64,000 nt of DNA from Limnobaculum parvum (GCF_003096015.2 NZ_CP029185.2:3243501-3307500); one strand, 5' to 3'. Counted from the stretch's first letter, positions 51,247-61,065 are shown. Made by a program: numbers and translations. Notes: generated by a model from the letters alone, not told the origin.

Positions 51247-51882
51247 ATGAAAATTGCAATTATTGGTGCCAGCGGTAAAGCCGGACAAAAAATCTTGGCG
51301 GAAGCCCTGAGCAGAAAACATCAGGTTACAGCCATTGTCCGTAACGCAGGCAAAATAAGTGATCAATCAGTCGCGGTACTGGAAAAGGATATTTTTGATC
51401 TGACCGCCGCTGATTTAAAACCTTTTGACACAGTAGTGGATGCATTCAATGCTTCAGCCGGCCATGAAGACCTGCACCAAAGCTCGCTGGTTCATCTGAG
51501 AAAAATTCTCTCTGACAACCCAAATACCCGTTTGCTAGTGGTCGGTGGTGCCAGCAGCTTATATCTTGATGAACAGCTAACGCAGCGCCTTATTGACTCC
51601 CCAGATTTTCCTGACGCATACAGAGCAACAGCCAGCAACATGGGAGAGGCATTCCTAGCGTTGAAGAAAGCAAACGACATCAACTGGACCTATATCAGCC
51701 CATCGGCCATGTTTGTTCCCGAGGGTAAACGCACCGGCAGTTATAATATCGGCAGCGAGCGATTAATGGTTAATAGTACCGGAGAGAGCACCATCAGCTA
51801 TGCTGACTATGCCATTGCCATGCTGGATGAGATCGAACAAGGCAAGCATATTCGTCAACGTTTTACCGTCGTCGAAAAATAA
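51247..51882 (+). CDS. NAD(P)-binding Rossmann-fold oxidoreductase (atypical SDR)
   Basis: A 211-residue protein starting MKIAIIGASGKAGQKILAEAL, the GxSGxxG dinucleotide site of the NAD(P)H-binding family near YwnB and flavin-reductase-like atypical SDRs. Later motifs include LLVVGGASSLYLD and DINWTYISPSAMF. The catalytic substrate is unknown. The frame opens 10 codons earlier (51217), overlapping the SnoaL-like gene, but ATG 51247 has AGGAAAAA upstream and starts exactly at the fold. Confidence 0.9.
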   Translation: MKIAIIGASGKAGQKILAEALSRKHQVTAIVRNAGKISDQSVAVLEKDIFDLTAADLKPFDTVVDAFNASAGHEDLHQSSLVHLRKILSDNPNTRLLVVGGASSLYLDEQLTQRLIDSPDFPDAYRATASNMGEAFLALKKANDINWTYISPSAMFVPEGKRTGSYNIGSERLMVNSTGESTISYADYAIAMLDEIEQGKHIRQRFTVVEK

Positions 51883-52159
51883 AACCCTCGTCAGATATCA
51901 CCAACTCTCTAATGAGCCGATAGCAAATTGATATCGGCTCACTTTCACCACAGTTTGTCATCACGTTAATTTATTGGTTAAAAAATAATTATTATAAAAA
52001 TAAGCTAAAACTTAGCGTCTAATATCGAAAAATGAGTTACCTATAACGTATTCCCCTCCTGTATAAAAGCAAAACCAAGCAAACCTCGGCTCTTCTGTTA
52101 AAGAAATAAAAAACAAACACATAAACACCATTGACACTGACTCGATAACCCGCTATTTC
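51883..52159 (+). other. AT-rich spacer and lysC promoter region
   Basis: Spacer between the oxidoreductase gene and the lysine riboswitch. AGCCGATA and TATCGGCT (51914-51940) make a hairpin that probably ends the upstream operon. The lysC promoter should lie in 52040-52150; no single pair of hexamers is clear-cut. Confidence 0.5.
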
Positions 52160-52345
52160 TTAAAGCCTACTTGTGTATCCCATACACAAGCCAGAAGAGG
52201 CGCGTCGTTCAGGTAAAGTGTTTGAGGATCCGGAATCCAGCAAAAACACTCTAGGGGATACGACGCCGAGGCAGCGCTCAAACCGGACAACAGCGCTGTC
52301 GACCACAAGGGCTGAATCCCTTGGGTTGTCACCAATGTTACCCGC
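52160..52345 (+). promoter_or_regulatory. Lysine riboswitch (L box) of lysC
   Basis: Conserved lysine-aptamer elements occur in order and spacing: AGAGGCGCG (52196-52204), GGATCCGGAATCC hairpin region, CGCCGAGG (52264-52271), and GGGCTGAATCCCTTGGGTTGTCACC near 52310-52332. The downstream leader to lysC (CTTCTGGGTG, TTTGTGCCAAGGCTGA, CCTGACACGAGG) is also recognisably like the E. coli lysC leader. Lysine binding is expected to lower lysC expression by hiding the ribosome site and exposing the mRNA to decay. Confidence 0.95.
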
Positions 52346-52561
52346 AGACATATTGTGGGAATAAGGGTCTTTAACGTGGAATTATCGTGCAGGAAGTTTC
52401 AGCACAATCACTTAAGACTCTGGCAAGGTGGGGCGCTTCTGGGTGTATCGTAGTGTTTCCCTCCTACGTCTGCTCCCTGTTTACCGCGCTTCCTTTGTGC
52501 CAAGGCTGATGAATTTAAGGGCTATCAATTAGCTCCACCTGACACGAGGAATTATTGAGTT

Positions 52562-53911
52562 ATGTCTAATATTGTTGTTGCTAAATTTGGTGGTACCAGC
52601 GTTGCTGACAGCATCGCGATGAATAGTTCTGCCGATGTTGTGCTCTCAAATCCCGAAGTAAAAGTCGTGGTATTATCGGCTTCAGCCGGCGTTACTAACC
52701 TGCTAGTTGCTCTGGCTGAAGGTTGTAATCTGGATCTTCGTACAGAAAAGATTGAGCAGATACGCCACATCCAGTATCAAATTCTTAATACCCTGCCTGA
52801 TTCAGAGGTGGTGCGTGAAGAAATCGACCGCATGCTGGAAAATATCACTACCCTTTCTGAAGCGGCCAGTCTGGCAACCTCAGCAGCGTTAACCGATGAG
52901 CTCGTTAGCCACGGCGAACTGATGTCTACCCTGCTGTTTGTTGAGCTGCTAAGAAGTAGAAACGTCAATGCTGAGTGGTTTGATGTACGTAACGTAATGA
53001 AAACCAACGATCGCTTTGGCAAAGCAGAACCTGACGTTCAAGCACTGTGCGCGTTGAGCGAGCAGCACCTGCAACCGCGTCTGGCAAATGCTCTAGTCAT
53101 CACACAAGGGTTTATCGGCAGTGAATCTCGCGGACGCACCACCACATTAGGACGAGGTGGTAGTGACTATACCGCCGCGCTGCTGGGCGAAGCGCTAAAT
53201 GCGAAGCGCGTTGATATCTGGACGGATGTTCCCGGTATTTATACCACTGACCCTCGGGTTGTTCCTAATGCCAAGCGTATTGATGAAATCGGCTTTGAAG
53301 AAGCGGCCGAAATGGCAACCTTCGGCGCGAAAATTCTGCATCCTGCAACGTTGATCCCAGCAGTACGCAGAGATATTCCCGTGTTTGTGGGTTCAAGTAA
53401 AGATGTGGCTGCGGGTGGTACCTTGGTGTGCAACAAAACCAACCAGCCTCCGCTTTTCCGGGCGTTGGCACTGCGCCGTAAGCAAACATTGTTAACATTG
53501 CATAGCCTCAATATGTTACATGCTCGTGGCTTTCTGGCGGAAATATTTAATATTCTGGCTAGCCATAATATCTCTGTAGATTTAATCACTACGTCAGAAG
53601 TCAGTATCGCTCTGACGCTAGATACAGCAGGATCATCTACTTGTGGCACCAGCCTTCTCACCAGTGCATTATTAACGGAACTATCGGCATTATGTCGAGT
53701 GGAAGTTGAAGAGAATCTGGCATTAGTCGCCCTGATTGGTAACGAACTGGCAAAAGCCCGTGGCGTAGGAAAAGAAGTATTTGGCGTGCTGGAACCCTTT
53801 AATATCCGAATGATTTCTTACGGAGCAAGTAGCCATAACCTGTGTCTTCTGGTACCGGGAGATGATGCTGAACACGTGGTTAAAACACTACACCATAACT
53901 TGTTTGAATAA
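52562..53911 (+). CDS. lysC: Lysine-sensitive aspartokinase III
   Basis: A 449-residue kinase that phosphorylates aspartate, the entry step of lysine, threonine, methionine and diaminopimelate synthesis. KFGGTSVAD at residues 8-16; TTLGRGGSDYTAALLG; DVPGIYTTDPRVVPNAKRI; two C-terminal ACT domains (about 310-449) that bind lysine for feedback inhibition. Same length as E. coli LysC (449). Expression is controlled by the lysine riboswitch in the 200-base leader. Confidence 0.98.
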   Translation: MSNIVVAKFGGTSVADSIAMNSSADVVLSNPEVKVVVLSASAGVTNLLVALAEGCNLDLRTEKIEQIRHIQYQILNTLPDSEVVREEIDRMLENITTLSEAASLATSAALTDELVSHGELMSTLLFVELLRSRNVNAEWFDVRNVMKTNDRFGKAEPDVQALCALSEQHLQPRLANALVITQGFIGSESRGRTTTLGRGGSDYTAALLGEALNAKRVDIWTDVPGIYTTDPRVVPNAKRIDEIGFEEAAEMATFGAKILHPATLIPAVRRDIPVFVGSSKDVAAGGTLVCNKTNQPPLFRALALRRKQTLLTLHSLNMLHARGFLAEIFNILASHNISVDLITTSEVSIALTLDTAGSSTCGTSLLTSALLTELSALCRVEVEENLALVALIGNELAKARGVGKEVFGVLEPFNIRMISYGASSHNLCLLVPGDDAEHVVKTLHHNLFE

Positions 53912-53947
53912 CGTTATATGATGGTCCATTTTATCAATAATCATTTC

Positions 53948-53974
53948 TAAAAAAGAGGCTTAGGCCTCTTTTTT
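53948..53974 (+). terminator. Terminator after lysC
   Basis: AAAAAGAGGC and GCCTCTTTTTT pair around a TTAG loop. Confidence 0.9.
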
Positions 53975-54146
53975 ATTGCCCAGAATACTAAATATTTGGT
54001 ATTGAATTATTTAATAATATATTATTACGCGATGTAATAAATAAAATAGTATTCTATTTATACAATAGTTTTTCCGATAGTTTCCTTTATTTTCTTAATT
54101 TCAACGTATGGACATTTACTTCTCTGATATAGAGTAGGGATAGCTT

Positions 54147-55601
54147 GTGAAAGAAAAAACATCTTCTCCGGTCAATTGGTTACCGTTGATTATTATAGTT
54201 ATTTGTGCCGCTATTCTCTGGAATATTACCCCGCCAGAGGGTTTAACCCTTCCGGCATGGCACTCCGCCATTGTTTTTGTGGCAACCATTGCTTGTATTG
54301 TGGCTAAAGTGTTGCCAATTGGTGCCGTTGGACTGATTGGTATTACTGTTTTTGCGCTAACCTATGCATCAGGTGCGACTACCGCGGTTGAATCTATTAC
54401 AACCGCATTGAGCGATTTGAACAGCTCTCTAATCTGGCTGATTGTCGTCGCCTTCATGATTGCCAGAGGTTTTATTAAAACCGGGCTCGGAAGACGTATT
54501 GCATTACAAATGATCCGCCTGTTAGGTAAAAGAACGTTAGGTCTAGCTTATGGGCTGGCTGTTGCCGATCTCATTCTTTCCCCTGCTATGCCAAGCAATA
54601 CCGCACGCTGCGGTGGCGTTATCTATCCTATCGCGGACTCTCTGGCTCGTAGTTTTAACTCCAATCCTGAAGATCAATCTCGCAATAAAATCGGTACGTT
54701 CCTGATTACCTGTATTGGTAATGTGAATGACGTAACGGCAGCCATGTTTATGACCGCCTATACCGGCAACCTGCTGGCGGTGAAACTGGCCGCGAATGCG
54801 GATGTTCACTTAACTTGGGGTAGCTGGTTTGTCGCGGCAATCGTCCCTTGTCTGGCTTCGCTAATTATTGTTCCGCTATTGGTTTACTGGCTGACCAAAC
54901 CTGAAATCAAACATACCCCAGATGCGCCTATTCTCGCTAAAACCGAGCTGGAGAAAATGGGTAAAATGAGCCGCAGTGAGTGGATTATGACCGCCACTGT
55001 CGTACTGTTACTGATTCTGTGGATTTTTGGCGATAAGTTGGGTGTTGACCCGACAGCGGCCTCTTTCGTTGGCCTTTCATTCTTACTGTTGACCGGGGTT
55101 CTCACTTGGGAAGATGTGAAAAGTGAAAAAGGCGCCTGGGACACTCTGATATGGTTTGCTGCGCTATTAATGATGGCTAACCAATTAAAAAAACTTGGCT
55201 TTACCACTTGGTTTGGTAACCTGATTGGCGATCACATTGGCACCGCTATGGGGGATAGCAGTTGGATTTTAATCCTGTTGCTGCTTAACGCTGCCTATTT
55301 TTACACTCACTACTTCTTCGCCAGTGGGAATGCTCAAATAGCGGCTTTATACGCGGTCTTCCTTAGCGTTGGTATTAATCTGCATATTCCTGCCTTACCT
55401 ATGGCACTCATGTTAGCCTTTACTAGCAGCCTGTATTGCTCTCTGACACAATACTCCCACGCCCGTGGTCCAATTCTGTTTGGTGCCGGATATGTTCCTA
55501 CCGGAACGTGGTGGAGAGTTGGTTTTGTGGTCAGTATTGTCAATCAGGCAATTTTCCTGACACTCGGCTTGATTTGGTGGAAAACGTTAGGGCTGTATTA
55601 A
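54147..55601 (+). CDS. DASS family anion transporter (CitT/TtdT-like)
   Basis: A 484-residue inner-membrane protein of the divalent anion:sodium symporter family with about twelve hydrophobic segments. Motifs: LIWLIVVAFMIARGFIKTGLGRRIAL, the first anion-binding loop SPAMPSNTARCGGVIYPI (Ser-Asn-Thr), and SSLYCSLTQYSHARGPILFGAGYVPTGTWWRVG. It aligns with E. coli TtdT/CitT/YbhI-type antiporters (about 480 residues) for tartrate, citrate or succinate; substrate is not assigned. Monocistronic, with a strong terminator after it. Confidence 0.92.
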   Translation: MKEKTSSPVNWLPLIIIVICAAILWNITPPEGLTLPAWHSAIVFVATIACIVAKVLPIGAVGLIGITVFALTYASGATTAVESITTALSDLNSSLIWLIVVAFMIARGFIKTGLGRRIALQMIRLLGKRTLGLAYGLAVADLILSPAMPSNTARCGGVIYPIADSLARSFNSNPEDQSRNKIGTFLITCIGNVNDVTAAMFMTAYTGNLLAVKLAANADVHLTWGSWFVAAIVPCLASLIIVPLLVYWLTKPEIKHTPDAPILAKTELEKMGKMSRSEWIMTATVVLLLILWIFGDKLGVDPTAASFVGLSFLLLTGVLTWEDVKSEKGAWDTLIWFAALLMMANQLKKLGFTTWFGNLIGDHIGTAMGDSSWILILLLLNAAYFYTHYFFASGNAQIAALYAVFLSVGINLHIPALPMALMLAFTSSLYCSLTQYSHARGPILFGAGYVPTGTWWRVGFVVSIVNQAIFLTLGLIWWKTLGLY

Positions 55602-55629
55602 TACATTAATACTTTCAGAAATTAGCATT

Positions 55630-55664
55630 AATAGAGGCCATATTTTATTAATATGGCCTCTATT
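55630..55664. terminator. Terminator after the DASS transporter gene
   Basis: AATAGAGGCCATATT and AATATGGCCTCTATT form a perfect 15-bp stem with a TTATT loop. Confidence 0.85.
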
Positions 55665-55772
55665 ATTTATACAGTGCCTGCTTTTCTTTTCTCAAGTACG
55701 TCAGAGATCAATATACTTTCCACCATAGTGACAGTAAAAATCATATTTTTTATTGGCTAAATCAATGTGTTA

Positions 55773-58700
55773 TTAATCAGCATCATATCCCAAATTTGGC
55801 GCCAACCAACGTTCCACCGCGGTTAGGCTTAAATTCTTACGTACGGCATAATCTTCGGCTTGATCGCGCTGAATTTGAGCAACAGCAAAATACTTACTTT
55901 CTGGGTGGCTGAAATACCAGCCAGATACTGATGCGCCAGGCCACATAGCATAAGACTCTGTCAGCTTCATGCCTATTTTCTCTTCAACATTCAGCAATTG
56001 CCAAATAGCTGCTTTTTCAGTGTGTTCGGGGCAAGCAGCATAACCAGGGGCCGGTCGAATACCCTGATAATTTTCCCTAATTAACTCTTCATTCGTCAGG
56101 TTTTCACCCTTGGCATATCCCCAGATGTCTTTACGTACTTGCTCATGGAGATATTCAGCAAACCCCTCGGCCAGACGGTCTGCCAGAGCTTTAATCATGA
56201 TCTTATTATAATCATCATGTGCAGCGTCATAAGCATCCGCCAAAGTATCCTCTTCCAAACCGCCAGTTACCGCGAATGCTCCCAAATAATCCGCTTTTCC
56301 ACTTTGCTTTGGTGCAACAAAGTCTGCCAAGCAATAGTTAGGAAAATCCGTTTTTTCGGTCTGCTGACGAAGATGATGACTGACATTAATAACCTGCTGG
56401 CGAGTTTCATCAGCATAAATCTCAACATCATCACCAACCCGATTGGCCGGAAAAATTCCCATAATGCCTTTTGGGGTTAGTGAACAATTTTGAGAAAGTT
56501 TATCCAGCAGCTCATTGGCATCATCAAACAAACGTTTAGCCTCTTCACCAACAACGTCATCCTCCAGAATGCGCGGGTATTTTCCCGCCAGCGACCAAGT
56601 CATAAAGAATGGTGTCCAATCAATATAATTTCTTAAGGTCTCAATAGAGACTTCTACTTGGCGAACCCCCAAATGTTTAGCGACCGGAGGAGTATAATTA
56701 TCCCAATCGCACTCCCACCCGTTATCTCTAGCAGCCTGCAAGCTAACGGGGGCTGTTCTCGGCTTTTTCCGTGCATGCTGAATCCTGACGGTTTCATACT
56801 CTTTACGGGTACGCTCAACAAAACCCTCCCGCTGTATATTGGAAAGCAACGCAGAACAGACACCTACGCTACGAGAAGCATTTTGCACATAGACCGTTGG
56901 GCCACTGTAGTTTTGCTCAATTTTAACCGCCGTATGAGCTTTCGAAGTGGTCGCACCGCCAATCAACAGTGGCAGAGAGAACCCCTGACGTTCCATCTCT
57001 TTAGCCACATTGACCATCTCATCCAGAGAAGGAGTAATCAGGCCAGAGAGACCAATAATATCCACATTCTCTTCTCTGGCGGTTTTTAAAATCTTTTCGG
57101 TTGGTACCATGACGCCTAAATCGATAATTTCATAGTTGTTACATTGCAATACCACACCAACAATGTTCTTACCGATATCGTGAACATCCCCTTTCACCGT
57201 CGCCAGTAATATTTTACCGGCAGCTGATCCTTGTTGTTTGCTGGCTTCAATGTAGGGTTCCAGATACGCTACCGCTTGCTTCATGACTCGCGCTGATTTT
57301 ACGACCTGCGGCAAAAACATTTTACCTTCACCAAATAGATCGCCGACGATATTCATACCGCTCATCAGCGGCCCTTCAATCACTTCTAACGGTAAATCAA
57401 CCTGCTGTCGGGCTTCTTCAGTATCTATCTCAATAAACTCAGTGATACCTTTAACCAAAGCGTATTCCAGTCGTTTTGTAACCGGCCAACCGCGCCATTC
57501 CGCCTGCTGTTTATCTGCTTCTGCATCTCCTGCACTACCCCGATATTTTTCTGCCAACGTCAGTAGACGTTCAGTACCATCAGCACGGCGATTGAGAATG
57601 ACATCTTCTACTGCATCTTTTAGCTCCGCGGGTAAATCGTCATAAATGGCCAGTTGTCCTGCATTCACAATTCCCATATCCATGCCATTCTTGATGGCAT
57701 GATAAAGGAACACCGCATGAATCGCTTCGCGAACGGGGTCATTACCCCTGAATGAGAAAGAAACATTAGAAACACCGCCGGAAATCAGTGCATGCGGCAA
57801 TTCTGCCTTAATATCACCGCAGGCCTGAATGAAATCCACCGCATAGTTATTATGTTCTTCAATACCCGTGGCAACGGCAAAAATGTTAGGGTCAAAAATG
57901 ATGTCTTCTGCCGGAAAACCAACCACCTCAGTCAAAATACGGTAAGCACGACGACATATCTCAATTTTACGCGCTCGAGTATCTGCCTGCCCATCTTCAT
58001 CAAATGCCATCACTACCATTGCAGCACCATAGCGGCGAACCAGACGAGCCTGCTGAATAAACTTTTCTTCCCCTTCCTTCATGGAGATCGAGTTAACAAT
58101 GCCCTTCCCCTGAATACACTTCAGACCTTTCTCGATAACGTCCCACTTAGAAGAATCAATCATAATCGGAACGCGAGCGATATCGGGTTCCCCAGCAATC
58201 AAACTGAGAAAGCGAACCATCGCTGCCTCAGCATCCAGCATGCCTTCATCCATATTGATATCAATAATCTGTGCACCGCTCTCCACCTGCTGCAGTGCAA
58301 CTTCTAATGCTTCGTTATATTTTTCTTCTTTAATTAATTTCTTGAAACGGGCTGAACCAGTCACGTTGGTACGTTCACCCACATTAACGAACAGGCTATG
58401 CGCATCGATCGCCAGCGGTTCTAGGCCGGATAAGCGGCAAGCTACCGGAATTTCGGGTAGTGGGCGAGGAGTTATACTCTCCAATACCTTGCTGATGGCG
58501 GCAATATGGGCCGGAGTCGTTCCACAACATCCCCCGACAATATTAACAAATCCTGATTTAGCCCATTCTTCAATCTGAACCGCCATATCATCAGGCCCAA
58601 GATCATACTCACCAAATGCATTCGGCAGGCCTGCGTTAGGGTGAACTGAAACAAAATATTCAGAAATCCGTGAAAGCTCTGCAACATACTGGCGTAACTC

Positions 58701-59456
58701 ATCTGGCCCCAATGCACAATTAAGACCAAAAGAGAGTGGTCTGACGTGACGTAATGAATTATAGAAAGCTTCTGTCGTCTGGCCTGACAATGTACGACCA
58801 GAGGCATCGGTAATGGTGCCGGATATCATCACCGGTAATTCGACGCCGAGTTCTTCAAAAATATCTTCCACTGCGAAAATAGCGGCTTTGGCATTCAAGG
58901 TATCAAAAATCGTCTCAATCATAATGATATCGACGCCCCCCTGAATTAATGCTCTGGTCGATTCTCTATATGCTTCTACTAATTGGTCAAAGGTAACGTT
59001 ACGAAAAGCAGGATCGTTCACATTCGGTGATATAGAGGCGGTTCGATTGGTTGGCCCTAAAATACCCGCAACGTAACGTGGTTTATGTGGTGTTTTTGCC
59101 GTCCATTCATCAGCGCATAATCTAGCTAAACGGGCTCCTTCATAGTTAATCTCCGCAGAGAGTGACTCCATATGGTAATCAGCCATCGCAATAGATGTGG
59201 CATTGAAGGTATTGGTTTCAAGAATGTCAGCGCCAGCTTCAAGATAGGCATTATGAATGGCTGAGATCACCTCTGGTTTGGTCAATATCAGAAGGTCATT
59301 ATTTCCTTTAAGGTCGCTTTTCCAGTCAGAAAAACGTGCTCCTCGATAGTCTTCCTCATCCAGCTTATAACTTTGGATCATGGTTCCCATTCCGCCGTCC
59401 AGAACCAGAATTCGTTTAATAAGCTGCTGATGTAGTTGTTCTGTCTTGGTCATCAC
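55773..59456 (-). CDS. metH: Cobalamin-dependent methionine synthase MetH
   Basis: A 1227-residue modular enzyme, the same length as E. coli MetH. Domains: homocysteine-binding barrel (1-350) with the zinc cysteines in IVGGCCGTTPAHI; methyltetrahydrofolate barrel (about 355-640, INVGERTNVTGSARF and IDINMDEGMLD); cobalamin domain with the axial His759 in VKGDVHDIGKN; and the reactivation domain binding AdoMet (about 900-1227, RPAPGYAACPEHTEK). It makes methionine from homocysteine with methylcobalamin. ATG 59453 is an alternative start. It follows metA on the same strand after 100 bases. Confidence 0.99.
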   Translation of the reverse strand: MMTKTEQLHQQLIKRILVLDGGMGTMIQSYKLDEEDYRGARFSDWKSDLKGNNDLLILTKPEVISAIHNAYLEAGADILETNTFNATSIAMADYHMESLSAEINYEGARLARLCADEWTAKTPHKPRYVAGILGPTNRTASISPNVNDPAFRNVTFDQLVEAYRESTRALIQGGVDIIMIETIFDTLNAKAAIFAVEDIFEELGVELPVMISGTITDASGRTLSGQTTEAFYNSLRHVRPLSFGLNCALGPDELRQYVAELSRISEYFVSVHPNAGLPNAFGEYDLGPDDMAVQIEEWAKSGFVNIVGGCCGTTPAHIAAISKVLESITPRPLPEIPVACRLSGLEPLAIDAHSLFVNVGERTNVTGSARFKKLIKEEKYNEALEVALQQVESGAQIIDINMDEGMLDAEAAMVRFLSLIAGEPDIARVPIMIDSSKWDVIEKGLKCIQGKGIVNSISMKEGEEKFIQQARLVRRYGAAMVVMAFDEDGQADTRARKIEICRRAYRILTEVVGFPAEDIIFDPNIFAVATGIEEHNNYAVDFIQACGDIKAELPHALISGGVSNVSFSFRGNDPVREAIHAVFLYHAIKNGMDMGIVNAGQLAIYDDLPAELKDAVEDVILNRRADGTERLLTLAEKYRGSAGDAEADKQQAEWRGWPVTKRLEYALVKGITEFIEIDTEEARQQVDLPLEVIEGPLMSGMNIVGDLFGEGKMFLPQVVKSARVMKQAVAYLEPYIEASKQQGSAAGKILLATVKGDVHDIGKNIVGVVLQCNNYEIIDLGVMVPTEKILKTAREENVDIIGLSGLITPSLDEMVNVAKEMERQGFSLPLLIGGATTSKAHTAVKIEQNYSGPTVYVQNASRSVGVCSALLSNIQREGFVERTRKEYETVRIQHARKKPRTAPVSLQAARDNGWECDWDNYTPPVAKHLGVRQVEVSIETLRNYIDWTPFFMTWSLAGKYPRILEDDVVGEEAKRLFDDANELLDKLSQNCSLTPKGIMGIFPANRVGDDVEIYADETRQQVINVSHHLRQQTEKTDFPNYCLADFVAPKQSGKADYLGAFAVTGGLEEDTLADAYDAAHDDYNKIMIKALADRLAEGFAEYLHEQVRKDIWGYAKGENLTNEELIRENYQGIRPAPGYAACPEHTEKAAIWQLLNVEEKIGMKLTESYAMWPGASVSGWYFSHPESKYFAVAQIQRDQAEDYAVRKNLSLTAVERWLAPNLGYDAD

Positions 59457-59556
59457 ATTTATCTCATTAATAAAGCGTTATGCCAGTGTGGTGGCATCAA
59501 TTTTAAATCATATCGTTATAGGCTGAATTCGCCTGATATGCACAGATTATAAAAAA

Positions 59557-60486
59557 CTAGTCCAATGTAGGATTCATCTGACGCAGATCGAATGGTGTTC
59601 TCTGATAGACAAAATAATTCAACCAATTATTAAACAATAAATAACCATGACTTCTCCAGGATGCCACCGGCACTCGTTCAGGATTATCTTCAGGGAAGTA
59701 GTTCTCAGGAATGGTAGGCTCCAGTCCGGCATCACGATCGCGGAAATACTCGGCAGACAAGGTTCCTGCATCATATTCTGGATGACCCGTAGCAAAAGCA
59801 AAGCGACGATCTTTACTGGCGAATAGATAAGCGCCAGTTTGCTCCGATTCGGCATATATTTCTAGATCGGCTTGCTGACGAATGATGTCTGATGGAAAAC
59901 AGGCATAACGAGAATGCGGGGCTAAAAAGCGGTCATCAAAACCACGAGCTAAGGGTGCCAGTGGCGCAACTACGCTATGCCAATATACGCCTGACAGCTT
60001 CTCACCCATGGTCAATTTAGGAATGCCATAGAGAATATTTAGTGCTGCCTGCACAGCCCAACAAACAAAAAGGGTCGATGTCACATGAGCTTTAGCCCAA
60101 CGGGTTATTTTCTCTATCTGAGTCCAGTAGGCAACATCTTTAAATTCAACCAGCCCGAGTGGCGCTCCGGTAACAATCAGCCCATCAAAGTTCTGATCTT
60201 GAATATCTTCAAAATTACAGTAGAAATTATTGAGATGCTCTGTTGGGGTATTTTTTGACTCATGGCAGTCAATTCTCAATAACTGAATATCCAACTGTAA
60301 TGGCGAGTTAGATAGCAGACGCAGAAACTGATTTTCAGTTTCAATCTTCTTTGGCATTAGGTTAAGGATAAGAATTTTAAGCGGACGAATATCCTGATGG
60401 CTGGCGCGAGTCGTCGTCATCACAAACACATTCTCATCGCGTAAAACATTAACGGCAGGGAGTTCATCAGGTATACGAATTGGCAT
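59557..60486 (-). CDS. metA: Homoserine O-succinyltransferase MetA
   Basis: A 309-residue enzyme, the first step of methionine synthesis from homoserine. Catalytic Cys142 in LFVCWAVQAALNILYGIPK; other motifs NLMPKKIETENQFLRLLSN, VTGAPLGLVEFKDVAYW and RFAFATGHPEYDAGTL. Length equals E. coli MetA (309). Upstream there are four tandem met boxes, so it is repressed by MetJ with S-adenosylmethionine. metA and metH are adjacent here without aceBAK-iclR between them. Confidence 0.98.
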   Translation of the reverse strand: MPIRIPDELPAVNVLRDENVFVMTTTRASHQDIRPLKILILNLMPKKIETENQFLRLLSNSPLQLDIQLLRIDCHESKNTPTEHLNNFYCNFEDIQDQNFDGLIVTGAPLGLVEFKDVAYWTQIEKITRWAKAHVTSTLFVCWAVQAALNILYGIPKLTMGEKLSGVYWHSVVAPLAPLARGFDDRFLAPHSRYACFPSDIIRQQADLEIYAESEQTGAYLFASKDRRFAFATGHPEYDAGTLSAEYFRDRDAGLEPTIPENYFPEDNPERVPVASWRSHGYLLFNNWLNYFVYQRTPFDLRQMNPTLD

Positions 60487-60502
60487 TGCTTGATCCTTAA
60501 AT

Positions 60503-60534
60503 ATCCATTTATACGTTTATACATTTAGACTTCT
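60503..60534 (-). promoter_or_regulatory. Tandem met boxes (MetJ operator) of metA
   Basis: Four contiguous 8-mers on the minus strand: AGAAGTCT, AAATGTAT, AAACGTAT, AAATGGAT, matching the consensus AGACGTCT at 7, 5, 6 and 4 positions. Tandem 8-bp repetition is the MetJ signature; it starts 17 bases before the metA start. Confidence 0.8.
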
Positions 60535-60670
60535 ATACTGCTAAAGATAGCGTCTTTTTTATGCCCTGTCGAGAGGATAAAAGTATTTGGTTATATAAAA
60601 TCCATCACATGAGAATTGAATTGAAAGCAAAAAGTTATTTATTGCAGATAGATAAAATTTTTAGGGGTAA

Positions 60671-60997
60671 AAGCTAGAATTGTTATATTCAGATGGAATG
60701 TTGGGCATTCGCGACCAACAATTGGTTTGGATCTCTTCTCGCCGGGGTAAAGTCATCAGCCGAGCTGCCGTTAGCGATCGTACGAATAAAGGCGCCGTTT
60801 ATATGACCTACCAATGGTGGATTGGTGCCTGTAACAAGCTAACGCTGGATGAGCTGGACCCAATATCCAGAACGCCAGAGTTCAAACATTGTGCCGTTAA
60901 GCTCGAGGCAATTACCGATCAAAATTGGGCGGAAAGCTATGTGCAGAAAGAGTACACCGCGTTAAAAAGTCGGTTACGTCAGGCAGCAGAAGTCTAA
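60671..60997 (+). pseudogene. fdhF: 3' remnant of fdhF (formate dehydrogenase H)
   Basis: The frame after a TAA at 60668 encodes about 100 residues that align with the last part of E. coli FdhF (715 residues): GIRDQQLVWISSRRGKV, VSDRTNKGAVYMTYQWWIGACN, ISRTPEFKHCAVKLE and the end LRQAAEV. This is the molybdopterin-dinucleotide-binding C-terminal domain only. The Fe-S, selenocysteine and molybdenum-site regions are absent, and upstream sequence is AT-rich non-coding up to metA. A start at ATG 60695 is possible, but no working enzyme could result. A terminator follows, as expected for the original gene end. Confidence 0.88.
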
Positions 60998-61016
60998 CGA
61001 CTGATATTGTATGGAT

Positions 61017-61042
61017 AAGGGCTGATTTCTCGGCCCTTTTTC
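61017..61042 (+). terminator. Terminator after the fdhF remnant
   Basis: AAGGGC and GCCCTT pair around a 10-base loop, then TTTTTCTT. Confidence 0.75.
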
Positions 61043-61065
61043 TTGATCTTTTGCCCCTTCTATAA

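Noticed and set aside
56139..58578. Several plus-strand open frames inside metH (56139-56480, 57283-57645, 57792-58307 and others)
   Set aside because: They lie antisense to a full-length, well-conserved metH and give no recognisable protein; they are by-products of its codon usage.
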